In this document: positions 1-10,878 of the stretch, piece by piece
How positions within the stretch are numbered: the stretch's first letter is position 1
Layout of the letters: every line of letters starts with the position of its first letter
Assembly: GCA_011947345.1 (NCBI GenBank)
Contig: JAAVTG010000315.1
Span: 62,001 to 126,000, forward strand
Direction of reading: 5' to 3'
From: Phytophthora quininea
Lineage: Eukaryota > Oomycota > Peronosporomycetes > Peronosporales > Peronosporaceae
DNA: 64,000 bases
Translations under genes and position numbers: made by a program
Notes under the pieces: generated by a model
Seen by the model: the letters and a program-made list of their open reading frames with translations, nothing else
Told to the model about the DNA's origin: nothing
The model's database searches: none

Positions 1-84
1 AGGCAGTAGATCCTGAAAGCCGCTAACGCATGAACGATAGCTGGTAGTTCTTCTGCTCAGTCGAGTAGTTGAGCTACGCCGACT

Positions 85-1314
85 TCATCTACAACTGGTG
101 TACGCGATTGGGAGTTTGACACCATTCACCGCTTGAAACAGGACGCTAACGACAGCAAACTTGCTGGCATCTGTGGGCAGGTGCATCGGCTGACTGTAGT
201 CAGGAAGTTGCAGCACAGGAGGGTCGCATAAAAGCCGTTTCAACTCCTTGAAGTTCTTCAACCCTCCTTGTCGAAATGGATATTCGCGTTGCGTTTGTTC
301 TGCTTCTTGAGTAGTGTAAACATAGTAGCCGTCAGCAAAGCATACTCCGGTCAGAAACGCTGGACATACCCAATATGACCCAGAAAGCTGTAAAGCTCCT
401 CTTAAGTCCTTGGTACCGGCCAATTCTTGATGGTTTGCACTTTATCGGGGTCCATGCGCACACTGTCTCAGCCCGCAAAGTCACCGAGACAAGGGATCTC
501 CGGAGCACAGAACACACACTAGGGTAACTTGACATACAGCTTGTTGTCCCACAGGATATCCAACGTCTTGCGTAAAGCTTTCAAATGCTCGTTGGCATCT
601 TGAGACTTGGTAAAGATATAAATGTTGTCGTAAAACGACCTCGTTTGCTTCAAACCTCGAAACAGCTTAGACGTCAGTCTGTGCATCATTACTGGTGCAT
701 TGCAGACCCCAGTGGGAAGTACCAAGCACTCCCAGAGCCCGTTTGGTGCGTGGAATGCGGTGAACTTGACGACTTCTTCGCGCATTCGAACTTAACAGTA
801 CGCCAACAACAGCACCATCGTCGAGTAGTAGTATGCTCCAGCCATGTCGACTAGGATATCTTCCTATCTGTCATCGAAATGTTCTATCGGATCTTGTTTG
901 AGTTGAGATACCGGTAGTAGTGGACGATACGCCATCCAACGGGCTTCCACACAAAACATGTGGGAGCCGCGAGTGGCCTAATGCTTGGCCTGAAATACTT
1001 CTTCTCGATCATGTCTTCAACCCAACGATGCCACGTTGCTTCTCCGGTGATTGATGCCATTTATGCCGATACATAGCGAGGTTTGGGTCCCGGAGGTCGA
1101 TCCAGTGTTCTATCTCGTGCTTCTCGGGTAGGCTTTCAGGGATTTCGGGACGAAACAGGATGTCCAGTAGCTCGTAGCCAGGGTTAACCCGAAAGCTTTC
1201 CCAGTCAGTGTTCAGGTAAGGTAGAGCCTTGGCAATGCCCACGTTACCAGGTTGATCGCGTCGCAGGAACGAACTTGCGACGCGCTTGATTGTCTCGTTC
1301 GACAGAACCAGCAT
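85..1314 (-). pseudogene. Ty3/gypsy reverse transcriptase / RNase H fragment
   Basis: Translated pieces match gypsy RT in order. The segment before the RT fingers reads EIEHWIDLRDPNLAMYRHKW (1,009-1,314). The palm segment (519-785) has the GLWECLVLPTGVCNAP motif, and the RT-RNase H connection (85-423) has PVLQLPDYSQP and LPTDASKFAV. The catalytic box that should read Y-x-D-D appears as F-Y-D-N-I, so the second metal-binding aspartate is replaced by asparagine. Three separate frames are needed and stops intervene. Reverse transcriptase would copy element RNA into DNA; this copy should be inactive. Confidence 0.8.
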
Positions 1315-1781
1315 GAAATCAGATTCGTCTTGCGTCTTTTCTTGATTTTCATGAACTTTCTCAGCTTCTTCCGCGAGATGAACTTGGTCTCCACGCCAGC
1401 TGCATCGACAACGCCCATCGTGAACATCTTTTCCACGGCGCTGCTCTTCACCCCGGCACGGCTCTCAGCCGCGCCTTTATCCGAAGACAACTTTTTGTCG
1501 TTTCCCGCCGCCGAGTCTCAACCAACTGGCCCGCGGTCCAGTTGTTCGCAAGCAACTTTTGGCGTTCCACTCTGCGCAGTTTCACGGGAAACCTCAACCA
1601 CAGGCTTTTCAGCGCGGCGCCTCTACAGGCACCAGGTCTTTTGCCGACAGGCCTTTCGCCCCGGCAGATCTCCGAGACCCAGAGGCAATCGCTGGTCCGC
1701 CTTCCTCGATCCACTCGGTGGCCTTACTTATCCGATCCGCCCGTAAAGTCTTCTTTCTTGTTCTTTAATCTTTCGACCACT

Positions 1782-2116
1782 TCAATCAACCAGGGGCTGT
1801 ATGTCCTCGAAGAATGGTATTCCCTGGATGCAGTCGAACTCGTCAGGAATAGCGTAGACGACAACAACACTCTTGCATGCCTCATCCACTCCTGGTACCT
1901 TGATAATCAGAGCTAGTAGCTCCAACTCCGTCTCGACAATCTGGTTGTCTCGAAGCTTCGCACGGATATTCTTCTCTTGGAACTTCGTAGTTGTGAACTT
2001 GACCACAACAGGACTCTCATTCACCGACTTGGTTTGTCGTTTCTCTGCTCGCCTTGCAGCTTCTTCCACGCGAAGCAGTCAGCCCTAATGTGACCGGGCT
2101 TCTTGCAGTGGAAGCA
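1782..2116 (-). pseudogene. Gypsy zinc knuckle and protease-end fragment
   Basis: On the minus strand at 2,116-2,075 the translation contains CFHCKKPGHIRADC, a perfect CX2CX4HX4C nucleocapsid zinc knuckle that would bind element RNA. Further downstream in the element (2,069-1,782, another frame) the text DEFDCIQGIPFFEDIQP matches the C-terminal part of the retropepsin region of oomycete gypsy elements (I-x-G-x-P-F-F). No intact D-S/T-G active-site triplet was found in frame. It sits between the gag-like and RT fragments, as expected. Confidence 0.75.
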
Positions 2117-2376
2117 AGTGCGAGTTTCACCGCCCTTATCTTTTGTCTTGGGCTTGGCCTTGAAACGGCCTTTTTCACGGAAAGGTTAGCTATGGTGTCG
2201 TCCTCCTTTATCGGAGTCCTTGCCAGCGAACGGTTCTTCTTGTCGGAGCGATATGGGCGCACGCGAGTTTTGTCGACGAAGCGAGTCACTTCGTACTCGG
2301 CGCTCAGCGTCGCCGAGTTCTCCAACTTGACATAGACATGTGTGCGGGGCTTGAGTCCGTTGGTGAGACTCGGGAC

Positions 2377-2700
2377 TTAGCCTAACTCGCTCGTGCCCTC
2401 GACACGGAGGATGAGTGCGCTGTAATCTCCGTTGTCCGTCTCCTTGTCAACTGTCTCCTTATGCTGAAAAAGCTTCTCGCGCAGCGCAGCTTGGTAGTTC
2501 GACGACTCGAAGTATTGGAGCACATTCTCACGGAAATCCCCCACGTGTGCTCCTCGCTTCTTGTCGCTGATAACCAGTGCAGAAACCACCCCGAGGCAGG
2601 CTTCTCCATTGCCGACGCAGCGGTCCCTGGCAGTCGTGCACTAGCGTCTTCGATTTGGATCACACGTCTTCGCCCCTCTTGCCGGTTAACTTTGTAAGTC
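2377..2700 (-). pseudogene. Gag-like fragment of the gypsy element
   Basis: A 70-codon minus-strand frame (2,377-2,589) contains YFESSNYQAALREKLFQ followed by an Asp/Glu-rich stretch and VEGTSELG. This resembles the capsid (retrotrans_gag) pattern in which a helix with L-R-x-x-L is followed by a xxMSELD-type segment. Similarity is weak, and the call leans on its position directly upstream (in element sense) of the zinc knuckle. The frame is broken on both sides. Confidence 0.5.
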
Positions 2701-3183
2701 GCTTGGTACCTTCGAGTGATCGGCCATCGCCTGATTGAGGTGGGCGATATCGGCGCGGAGTTACCCGTTGGTGGGAGGCATGGGCTTCTTGAACTCAGGC
2801 GCTAGGATCAACAAGTGCTACCAGGTTAACATCTCTTGGGGGAATGAAGTGTGCTATCCCCCAACGGTCCAAGCAGATAGAGGCCGCTTGGCCTCCACAG
2901 CTGCTCTATGTCTGATGTGTCTATTATTTAACCTATCTAATAAAGCCTATCAATATTTCCCATGCATCTCGCGTCGATCCGACACGTTCTCGCGCGGCTA
3001 CAACACGAAAACCAATTTCACGCCTTCCTATTGACTGATCAGATGGTCTTTTTGAAGTCGCCGTGAATTTAATGAATGGCTGCACTGGTTATTTCTATGG
3101 ACCACGGAAAATAGTAATATTATATTGTATTTGAAAATTATTTATTTGCTAAAACAACGAAAACCGCAGAATTTGCCGTCTTA
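2701..3183. other. AT-rich spacer between two transposons
   Basis: No gene recognised. The part from about 3,060 is AT-rich. It may include the 5' LTR and leader of the minus-strand gypsy element, but no second LTR copy is in the window to prove it and no convincing primer-binding site was found. Confidence 0.5.
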
Positions 3184-3215
3184 CGGCGACGGACAGAATC
3201 CAACTGTCACATGCA
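3184..3215 (+). repeat. Left terminal inverted repeat of the DNA transposon
   Basis: Starts CGGCGACGGACAGAATCCAA and runs to ATGCA. It is preceded by TA and matches the reverse complement of 4,859-4,890 except at two positions. Confidence 0.92.
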
Positions 3216-3332
3216 AATCACATAAGTGTTCACGCCTTGATCTTTTATCCAATCACATTTCAATAATTTATTTATTTTATCCAATAGGATTCGTCTATTC
3301 GCGCAGTAATTCAGAGGCTGCCAGTCGGTAAA

Positions 3333-4770
3333 ATGGAGGAGGACGACCACCCGTCTGGCAGACAACTTCCCCAGAATCTACTACTGCTGTCGCCGCCGCC
3401 CCTAAAAAGCGCAGAAAACACTATACAATAAAGGCGAAGAGAGAAGCTTTGGATGCAGTAGAAGGTTTGAGCCAGCGGGAGGGGGCACGGCAGCAGAGGG
3501 TCCCTCGTTGGACGCTTAACGACTGGCGCAAGAAGAAAGAGGACATCTACAACTACGCTGGCAGCGAGAAACGTCTCTCTCGCGGGCGTGGACGCCCTGA
3601 GATGGTACCCTTTGGTACTGAGCTGGTCACCTTCATGAAAGACATGCGGAGGGACTCTGAGGCGCTAACTGCGAAGTTGATGGCGGGATTCGTGCGTGAC
3701 CAGCGCTCCGATTGGCTGGGCACGTACAACTCAAGCAAAAGAACGCTGTTACAGCATACGAGTCGCTGCTTCGGCTGCTACGCCACTTCGCCTACCGTCA
3801 CGGGTTCGTGCAGCGGACACCGAGCGGCTTAAAGGTAATACTGCTGTTTAAATGTGTAACTGCCACTAATATGTAGTTTTTGCTCTCCAAGGCCATGATT
3901 TGCTACTATTCTGTATTTGGCTACATACTGACGCTATAATTGTTGTCCATGGCGTGCTCAATAGGAGAAGCTCCAGGAGTTATTGGTAGTGCGGGATGAC
4001 TTCGCAAAAACATTTAAAACGAGCTATGGCTCTCTAGGCGCTGAGTTTGTCTACAATACCGATGAAACCGGTATTTATTATGACTCTCCTCCATCTAAGA
4101 TACTATCTGAGAAAGGTAAATCAGCATTCATCACGGCTGAGCAGAAACACTCGGCTAGGCTGACTGCCGTTTGCACTATCCGTGCGGACGGCAAAAACTA
4201 CCTCTGCTGTTTATTGTTCGAGGCGAACCTGGTGGGTTGATTGAAAAGGAAGAGCTAAAAACATACCCAAAAGGTAAAATGGTTTCAGAGGTAATAATGT
4301 CGTATACTAATATTATTGTTTTGCTCCCTATTACCAGGGCACGTATACACAGTACAGCACAAGGCTTGGAGGAATTACCGCGTGTGGAAATTCTATATAC
4401 ACTCGCTACTGGCTCATCATATTTCGGAGGGGCGGTTTTGCTGGTCGACAACCTCGACTGTCACGTCTCAGCCGTGTCTGATGCTATCGTCTCCGACGAA
4501 CTGAGCTCGACGCTACAAGCCCTGCCAAAAAACATTACCTCTGTTTGCCAGCCTCTAGATGTAGGCCTCATAGGGCCGCTCAAAGCAAAACTAAAGGAAC
4601 TGTGGCTGACAGAAAGGCCACCGCCGCTTCAACAACGCAGCTCCAGGCCGAAAAAGACTGCGAAACAGAAGCGACTCGAAACGATCAACCGAGCCATAAA
4701 AGCTTGGGAATCGATCGAGTCGACAACGGTCACCAAAGCGTTCAACAAAGCACTGCTAACTCAATTTTAA
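3333..4770 (+). pseudogene. DDE transposase of the pogo/Tigger type, frame-broken
   Basis: Domains in order: a basic PKKRRK stretch (possible nuclear signal, about 3,404-3,421), a helix-turn-helix DNA-binding region (about 3,430-3,830), then a DDE core. The three catalytic aspartates are visible in YNTDETGIYY (about 4,052-4,081), LLVDNLDCH (about 4,440) and CQPLDVGLIGPLKAK (about 4,548). Two introns are likely: 3,835-3,964 (joins GLK to EKLQELL) and 4,274-4,337 (joins YPK to GHVYTVQ). The reading frame shifts at least four times: near 3,340-3,450, near 3,745, near 4,190 (A run) and near 4,430 (G run). From the first ATG (3,333) translation would stop at 3,431. The enzyme would cut at the TIRs and integrate at TA. 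Either decayed or affected by sequence errors. Confidence 0.85.
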
Positions 4771-4858
4771 TAAAAATTGGTTTGCCTTTCTATTTTGTTG
4801 CCTAAAATTTAGTATCATCAAATCACAAGAGAAACAATGTATCCAATTACTGTGTGTC

Positions 4859-4890
4859 TGCATGTGGCAGTTGGATTCTGTCCGTCGCTG
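4859..4890 (-). repeat. Right terminal inverted repeat of the DNA transposon
   Basis: Reverse complement starts CAGCGACGGACAGAATCCAA. It is followed by TA at 4,891-4,892, completing the target-site duplication. Confidence 0.92.
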
Positions 4891-4892
4891 TA

Positions 4893-6070
4893 TTGGCTGA
4901 TTCTCCCTGAGCGATAGATCTAATGTGCCTGCAGAAGATCGTTATGCTAGTTTAAGTTAGTTTAAGACACGAATATGTAAGATTCAGGCAGCCGCGGAGT
5001 CATTTAGGTTTTAGCGGAGCTTTACGATGTTGTAGTTAACCCCACCACCACCAAAAAAATCACCTTTACTTGGCTCGCGAACTGATTGTTAACAATATTT
5101 GAACAATACATTAAAATATCTTGCTTGTAATTTTTCTAGTACGCTGGGGTTTCCGAACAGGTATTATCCAAGTTTTATACGATTTTTAGCTCGACGAAAC
5201 TACCAAAGTGATGCTGTGACTTCGTGTTTAAGGTGGAAGATGCGAAGATGATTGCACCGCGTGGAGGATCGTGTTCTGGCAAGTTAAGCAAGCCGGAGTG
5301 TTTGAGATACTTGAGGTTATTAAACAAACGTGTATTGAGTAGACCTCATTTGTGCAGAATATCATTTAGGCATGTGGCCGGACGTTTATTTTGCATCCTC
5401 ATGACCCTTCTGTGTCTACTTCACTAAATTTGAGACTCAGTAGACTGAGTGTACCAACGGGGCGGTCTCCGTATTCTTCGTGACGGAAGTGTGGGTGACA
5501 TCTACCACGCCCTACCACAAGAGTGTTTCCACCACTGGTGCCTACAGTGGGGAGCAATGCAGCATATGTACAGGCACCACCGCTGCAAGAGTATTGCCCT
5601 GAAGTTTGGAACGTGTACGGCCTTGATTGCAGCGTAGGGAATTACACTACCCATCGATTGGAAATTTTAAATCAAGAGACGACCGAGGCATTTAATGCGC
5701 CGCATCCAATGATTCGTTTTTTTGTTAGCCCTGTTAAGCGCTTGGCGCGCCATGTGCACCATATCACACCTTCACGATCACGACCTCGCCATGATGCCTA
5801 ACTACAGTTTGTAGTTGAGTTCGCGTCTTCGCAAGAATCCGATTTGGTTGCTCCTGGTAAGTGCTCTCTTGGCGCTGACGAGTAATTCAGTGTAGTTCTT
5901 CTCAAGAGGGGTAGTGCGTCTTAAAAACAAACGTTTCAAAGTGAGTTCTTGCCCCACGCGCACTGTGATATTACCTATTGATGTCTATTCGTCCCACCGA
6001 GCAAAGCTTGCAGTTTGCATAAAAACCGCCGCGGCGCTGACATCCGATGACCTGTTGATCATCAGGAAAG
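4893..6070. other. Low-information DNA between transposon and tRNA array
   Basis: No intact gene recognised. Short open frames occur at 5,224-5,427 and 5,449-5,801; only the latter has any resemblance to a known family (separate entry). A 14-16 bp string at 5,011-5,026 recurs almost exactly near 32,791. Confidence 0.5.
5449..5801 (+). pseudogene. Possible MULE/ZSWIM-type transposase fragment
   Basis: A 92-codon frame from 5,523 reads EYCPEVWNVYGLDCSVGNYT, then THRLEILNQE. That resembles the 'W..C.....LGN.TNNRLES..QKLK' stretch near the end of MULE-like transposases common in oomycete genomes. It has no start context, no zinc-binding SWIM motif and no catalytic residues in view. Treated as a weakly supported relic; it could equally be chance. 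Confidence 0.3.
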
Positions 6071-6329
6071 CCAGTGGCTGTGGTGGTGCTTGAGCTGACG
6101 AGCCTGTGAGAGCCCAGGACAGGTTGGGGTTGCTGGCGCCCAATCGTTTCTAGGCGCTGTCGAGATGGCGGCTGTGTGGAGAGCCACGAGGACGATACGC
6201 CAGCCCGAACGTGGCGAGTCGGTGCAGCATGTGTGGGTGCGTCGCGGAGGCGTGGTCGAGGTGGTGTGAGGCGCGTAGGGGCCGAGGAAAGCGGTGGCGA
6301 AAAATGGAGGCGTTGGTTACGATTCTGCT

Positions 6330-6401
6330 GGGCGCATAGCGCAGTGGTAGCGCGTCCGCTTTGCAAGCGGAAGGCCCCGGGTTCAATCCCCGGTGTGTCC
6401 A
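6330..6401 (+). tRNA. tRNA-Ala(TGC), array copy 1
   Basis: The 72-nt cloverleaf folds cleanly: acceptor GGGCGCA/TGTGTCC, D-stem GCGC/GCGC, anticodon stem TCCGC/GCGGA with loop TTTGCAA, T-stem CCGGG/CCCGG, discriminator A. The anticodon TGC lies at 6,362-6,364. The G3:U70 wobble pair, the main alanine identity element, is present. The A box TAGCGCAGTGG is consensus and the B box GGTTCAATCCC is near consensus. No intron; CCA is not encoded. It would decode GCA and, by wobble, GCG alanine codons. Confidence 0.97.
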
Positions 6402-6889
6402 ACTCTTTGTTCGACTCACCTCTCTTGCAACGCGCGCACGCCGCACCCGCTGCGCTGCCGATCGTCCCAGTACGACCTCTCTCGGCTCGAGACTCGTGTG
6501 CCGACTTGGCCAGCGCACCACGCGGGGGCCATGGCGTCTCCAGTCTGTACGGATCTCGTTTTGGCACTTGCACATTGGCGTCATTCGTTGTGGTGTGGCA
6601 ACGCGAAACACGGTCTCCGAGGGTGGTGAACCAGTGGCTGTGGTGGTGCTTGAGCTGACGAGCCTGTGAGAGCCCAGGACAGGTTGGGGTTGCTGGCGCC
6701 CAATCGTTTCTAGGCGCTGTCGAGATGGCGGCTGTGTGGAGAGCCACGAGGACGATACGCCAGCCCGAACGTGGCGAGTCGGTGCAGCATGTGTGGGTGC
6801 GTCGCGGAGGCGTGGTCGAGGTGGTGTGAGGCGCGTAGGGGCCGAGGAAAGCGGTGGCGAAAAATGGAGGCGTTGGTTACGATTCTGCT

Positions 6890-6961
6890 GGGCGCATAGC
6901 GCAGTGGTAGCGCGTCCGCTTTGCAAGCGGAAGGCCCCGGGTTCAATCCCCGGTGTGTCCA
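6890..6961 (+). tRNA. tRNA-Ala(TGC), array copy 2
   Basis: Same body as copy 1. Its leader shares the G variant (6,767) with copy 1 where most units have A. Confidence 0.96.
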
Positions 6962-7449
6962 ACTCTTTGTTCGACTCACCTCTCTTGCAACGCGCGCACG
7001 CCGCACCCGCTGCGCTGCCGATCGTCCCAGTACGACCTCTCTCGGCTCGAGACTCGTGTGCCGACTTGGCCAGCGCACCACGCGGGGGCCATGGCGTCTC
7101 CAGTCTGTACGGATCTCGTTTTGGCACTTGCACATTGGCGTCATTCGTTGTGGTGTGGCAACGCGAAACACGGTCTCCGAGGGTGGTGAACCAGTGGCTG
7201 TGGTGGTGCTTGAGCTGACGAGCCTGTGAGAGCCCAGGACAGGTTGGGGTTGCTGGCGCCCAATCGTTTCTAGGCGCTGTCGAGATGGCGGCTGTGTGGA
7301 GAGCCACGAGGACGATACGCCAGCCCAAACGTGGCGAGTCGGTGCAGCATGTGTGGGTGCGTCGCGGAGGCGTGGTCGAGGTGGTGTGAGGCGCGTAGGG
7401 GCCGAGGAAAGCGGTGGCGAAAAATGGAGGCGTTGGTTACGATTCTGCT

Positions 7450-7521
7450 GGGCGCATAGCGCAGTGGTAGCGCGTCCGCTTTGCAAGCGGAAGGCCCCGG
7501 GTTCAATCCCCGGTGTGTCCA
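7450..7521 (+). tRNA. tRNA-Ala(TGC), array copy 3
   Basis: Intact; leader carries the common A variant. Confidence 0.96.
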
Positions 7522-8009
7522 ACTCTTTGTTCGACTCACCTCTCTTGCAACGCGCGCACGCCGCACCCGCTGCGCTGCCGATCGTCCCAGTACGACCTCT
7601 CTCGGCTCGAGACTCGTGTGCCGACTTGGCCAGCGCACCACGCGGGGGCCATGGCGTCTCCAGTCTGTACGGATCTCGTTTTGGCACTTGCACATTGGCG
7701 TCATTCGTTGTGGTGTGGCAACGCGAAACACGGTCTCCGAGGGTGGTGAACCAGTGGCTGTGGTGGTGCTTGAGCTGACGAGCCTGTGAGAGCCCAGGAC
7801 AGGTTGGGGTTGCTGGCGCCCAATCGTTTCTAGGCGCTGTCGAGATGGCGGCTGTGTGGAGAGCCACGAGGACGATACGCCAGCCCAAACGTGGCGAGTC
7901 GGTGCAGCATGTGTGGGTGCGTCGCGGAGGCGTGGTCGAGGTGGTGTGAGGCGCGTAGGGGCCGAGGAAAGCGGTGGCGAAAAATGGAGGCGTTGGTTAC
8001 GATTCTGCT

Positions 8010-8081
8010 GGGCGCATAGCGCAGTGGTAGCGCGTCCGCTTTGCAAGCGGAAGGCCCCGGGTTCAATCCCCGGTGTGTCCA
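8010..8081 (+). tRNA. tRNA-Ala(TGC), array copy 4
   Basis: Intact. Confidence 0.96.
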
Positions 8082-8569
8082 ACTCTTTGTTCGACTCACC
8101 TCTCTTGCAACGCGCGCACGCCGCACCCGCTGCGCTGCCGATCGTCCCAGTACGACCTCTCTCGGCTCGAGACTCGTGTGCCGACTTGGCCAGCGCACCA
8201 CGCGGGGGCCATGGCGTCTCCAGTCTGTACGGATCTCGTTTTGGCACTTGCACATTGGCGTCATTCGTTGTGGTGTGGCAACGCGAAACACGGTCTCCGA
8301 GGGTGGTGAACCAGTGGCTGTGGTGGTGCTTGAGCTGACGAGCCTGTGAGAGCCCAGGACAGGTTGGGGTTGCTGGCGCCCAATCGTTTCTAGGCGCTGT
8401 CGAGATGGCGGCTGTGTGGAGAGCCACGAGGACGATACGCCAGCCCAAACGTGGCGAGTCGATGCAGCATGTGTGGGTGCGTCGCGGAGGCGTGGTCGAG
8501 GTGGTGTGAGGCGCGTAGGGGCCGAGGAAAGCGGTGGCGAAAAATGGAGGCGTTGGTTACGATTCTGCT

Positions 8570-8641
8570 GGGCGCATAGCGCAGTGGTAGCGCGTCCGCT
8601 TTGCAAGCGGAAGGCCCCGGGTTCAATCCCCGGTGTGTCCA
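8570..8641 (+). tRNA. tRNA-Ala(TGC), array copy 5
   Basis: Intact; leader has a G-to-A change (GATGCAG at 8,461) shared only with copy 6. Confidence 0.96.
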
Positions 8642-9129
8642 ACTCTTTGTTCGACTCACCTCTCTTGCAACGCGCGCACGCCGCACCCGCTGCGCTGCCG
8701 ATCGTCCCAGTACGACCTCTCTCGGCTCGAGACTCGTGTGCCGACTTGGCCAGCGCACCACGCGGGGGCCATGGCGTCTCCAGTCTGTACGGATCTCGTT
8801 TTGGCACTTGCACATTGGCGTCATTCGTTGTGGTGTGGCAACGCGAAACACGGTCTCCGAGGGTGGTGAACCAGTGGCTGTGGTGGTGCTTGAGCTGACG
8901 AGCCTGTGAGAGCCCAGGACAGGTTGGGGTTGCTGGCGCCCAATCGTTTCTAGGCGCTGTCGAGATGGCGGCTGTGTGGAGAGCCACGAGGACGATACGC
9001 CAGCCCAAACGTGGCGAGTCGATGCAGCATGTGTGGGTGCGTCGCGGAGGCGTGGTCGAGGTGGTGTGAGGCGCGTAGGGGCCGAGGAAAGCGGTGGCGA
9101 AAAATGGAGGCGTTGGTTACGATTCTGCT

Positions 9130-9201
9130 GGGCGCATAGCGCAGTGGTAGCGCGTCCGCTTTGCAAGCGGAAGGCCCCGGGTTCAATCCCCGGTGTGTCC
9201 A
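9130..9201 (+). tRNA. tRNA-Ala(TGC), array copy 6
   Basis: Intact; shares the GATGCAG leader variant (9,021) with its neighbour copy 5. Confidence 0.96.
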
Positions 9202-9688
9202 ACTCTTTGTTCGACTCACCTCTCTTGCAACGCGCGCACGCCGCACCCGCTGCGCTGCCGATCGTCCCAGTACGACCTCTCTCGGCTCGAGACTCGTGTG
9301 CCGACTTGGCCAGCGCACCACGCGGGGGCCATGGCGTCTCCAGTCTGTACGGATCTCGTTTTGGCACTTGCACATTGGCGTCATTCGTTGTGGTGTGGCA
9401 ACGCGAAACACGGTCTCCGAGGGTGGTGAACCAGTGGCTGTGGTGGTGCTTGAGCTGACGAGCCTGTGAGAGCCCAGGACAGGTTGGGGTTGCTGGCGCC
9501 CAATCGTTTCTAGGCGCTGTCGAGATGGCGGCTGTGTGGAGAGCCACGAGGACGATACGCCAGCCCAAACGTGGCGAGTCGGTGCAGCATGTGTGGGTGC
9601 GTCGCGGAGGCGTGGTCGAGGTGGTGTGAGGCGCGTAGGGGCCGAGGAAAGCGGTGGCGAAAATGGAGGCGTTGGTTACGATTCTGCT

Positions 9689-9760
9689 GGGCGCATAGCG
9701 CAGTGGTAGCGCGTCCGCTTTGCAAGCGGAAGGCCCCGGGTTCAATCCCCGGTGTGTCCA
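9689..9760 (+). tRNA. tRNA-Ala(TGC), array copy 7
   Basis: Intact; leader A-run is one base shorter near 9,660, as in copy 35. Confidence 0.96.
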
Positions 9761-10247
9761 ACTCTTTGTTCGACTCACCTCTCTTGCAACGCGCGCACGC
9801 CGCACCCGCTGCGCTGCCGATCGTCCCAGTACGACCTCTCTCGGCTCGAGACTCGTGTGCCGACTTGGCCAGCGCACCACGCGGGGGCCATGGCGTCTCC
9901 AGTCTGTACGGATCTCGTTTTGGCACTTGCACATTGGCGTCATTCGTTGTGGTGTGGCAACGCGAAACACGGTCTCCGAGGGTGGTGAACCAGTGGCTGT
10001 GGTGGTGCTTGAGCTGACGAGCCTGTGAGAGCCAGGACAGGTTGGGGTTGCTGGCGCCCAATCGTTTCTAGGCGCTGTCGAGATGGCGGCTGTGTGGAGA
10101 GCCACGAGGACGATACGCCAGCCCAAACGTGGCGAGTCGGTGCAGCATGTGTGGGTGCGTCGCGGAGGCGTGGTCGAGGTGGTGTGAGGCGCGTAGGGGC
10201 CGAGGAAAGCGGTGGCGAAAAATGGAGGCGTTGGTTACGATTCTGCT

Positions 10248-10319
10248 GGGCGCATAGCGCAGTGGTAGCGCGTCCGCTTTGCAAGCGGAAGGCCCCGGGT
10301 TCAATCCCCGGTGTGTCCA
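10248..10319 (+). tRNA. tRNA-Ala(TGC), array copy 8
   Basis: Intact; one C is missing in the leader at about 10,033. Confidence 0.96.
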
Positions 10320-10807
10320 ACTCTTTGTTCGACTCACCTCTCTTGCAACGCGCGCACGCCGCACCCGCTGCGCTGCCGATCGTCCCAGTACGACCTCTCT
10401 CGGCTCGAGACTCGTGTGCCGACTTGGCCAGCGCACCACGCGGGGGCCATGGCGTCTCCAGTCTGTACGGATCTCGTTTTGGCACTTGCACATTGGCGTC
10501 ATTCGTTGTGGTGTGGCAACGCGAAACACGGTCTCCGAGGGTGGTGAACCAGTGGCTGTGGTGGTGCTTGAGCTGACGAGCCTGTGAGAGCCCAGGACAG
10601 GTTGGGGTTGCTGGCGCCCAATCGTTTCTAGGCGCTGTCGAGATGGCGGCTGTGTGGAGAGCCACGAGGACGATACGCCAGCCCAAACGTGGCGAGTCGG
10701 TGCAGCATGTGTGGGTGCGTCGCGGAGGCGTGGTCGAGGTGGTGTGAGGCGCGTAGGGGCCGAGGAAAGCGGTGGCGAAAAATGGAGGCGTTGGTTACGA
10801 TTCTGCT

Positions 10808-10878
10808 GGGCGCATAGCGCAGTGGTAGCGCGTCCGCTTTGCAAGCGGAAGGCCCCGGTTCAATCCCCGGTGTGTCCA
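10808..10878 (+). pseudogene. tRNA-Ala(TGC) copy 9 with T-arm deletion
   Basis: 71 nt. One G is missing from the 5' side of the T-stem (CCGG instead of CCGGG), leaving a mismatch or bulge in that stem. Anticodon and boxes A/B remain, so transcription is possible but folding and processing are doubtful. A homopolymer read error would look the same. Confidence 0.8.

Larger units (their letters stand above)
1..2700 (-). mobile_element. Degenerate Ty3/gypsy LTR retrotransposon, left end outside window
   Basis: Minus-strand fragments follow the gypsy order when read right to left: gag-like (about 2,700-2,377), CCHC zinc knuckle (2,116-2,075), the end of the aspartic protease region (about 2,069-1,782), then reverse transcriptase and the start of RNase H (1,314-85). 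All pieces lie in different frames with stops between them, so the element is dead or badly disrupted. Integrase and the 3' LTR would lie left of base 1. No LTR pair can be seen because only one side is present, and the 5' LTR border in the AT-rich DNA beyond 2,700 could not be set. Family assignment rests on motif order; the exact clade is not determined. Confidence 0.8.
3184..4890 (+). mobile_element. Tc1/mariner-pogo type DNA transposon with TIRs and TA duplication
   Basis: The element is 1,707 bp. Its two 32-bp ends are inverted copies with two mismatches and start CGGCGACGGACAG (left) and CAGCGACGGACAG (right, reverse complement). Both ends are flanked by TA (3,182-3,183 and 4,891-4,892), the target duplication typical of Tc1/mariner superfamily insertions. 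Inside is a plus-strand DDE transposase gene with two short introns. The near-identical ends suggest a fairly recent insertion, but the transposase frame is interrupted, so this copy probably depends on a partner. Confidence 0.9.

Noticed and set aside
1..2700. Active gypsy retrotransposon.
   Set aside because: Multiple frames, stops and an altered YxDD box; no LTR pair in the window.
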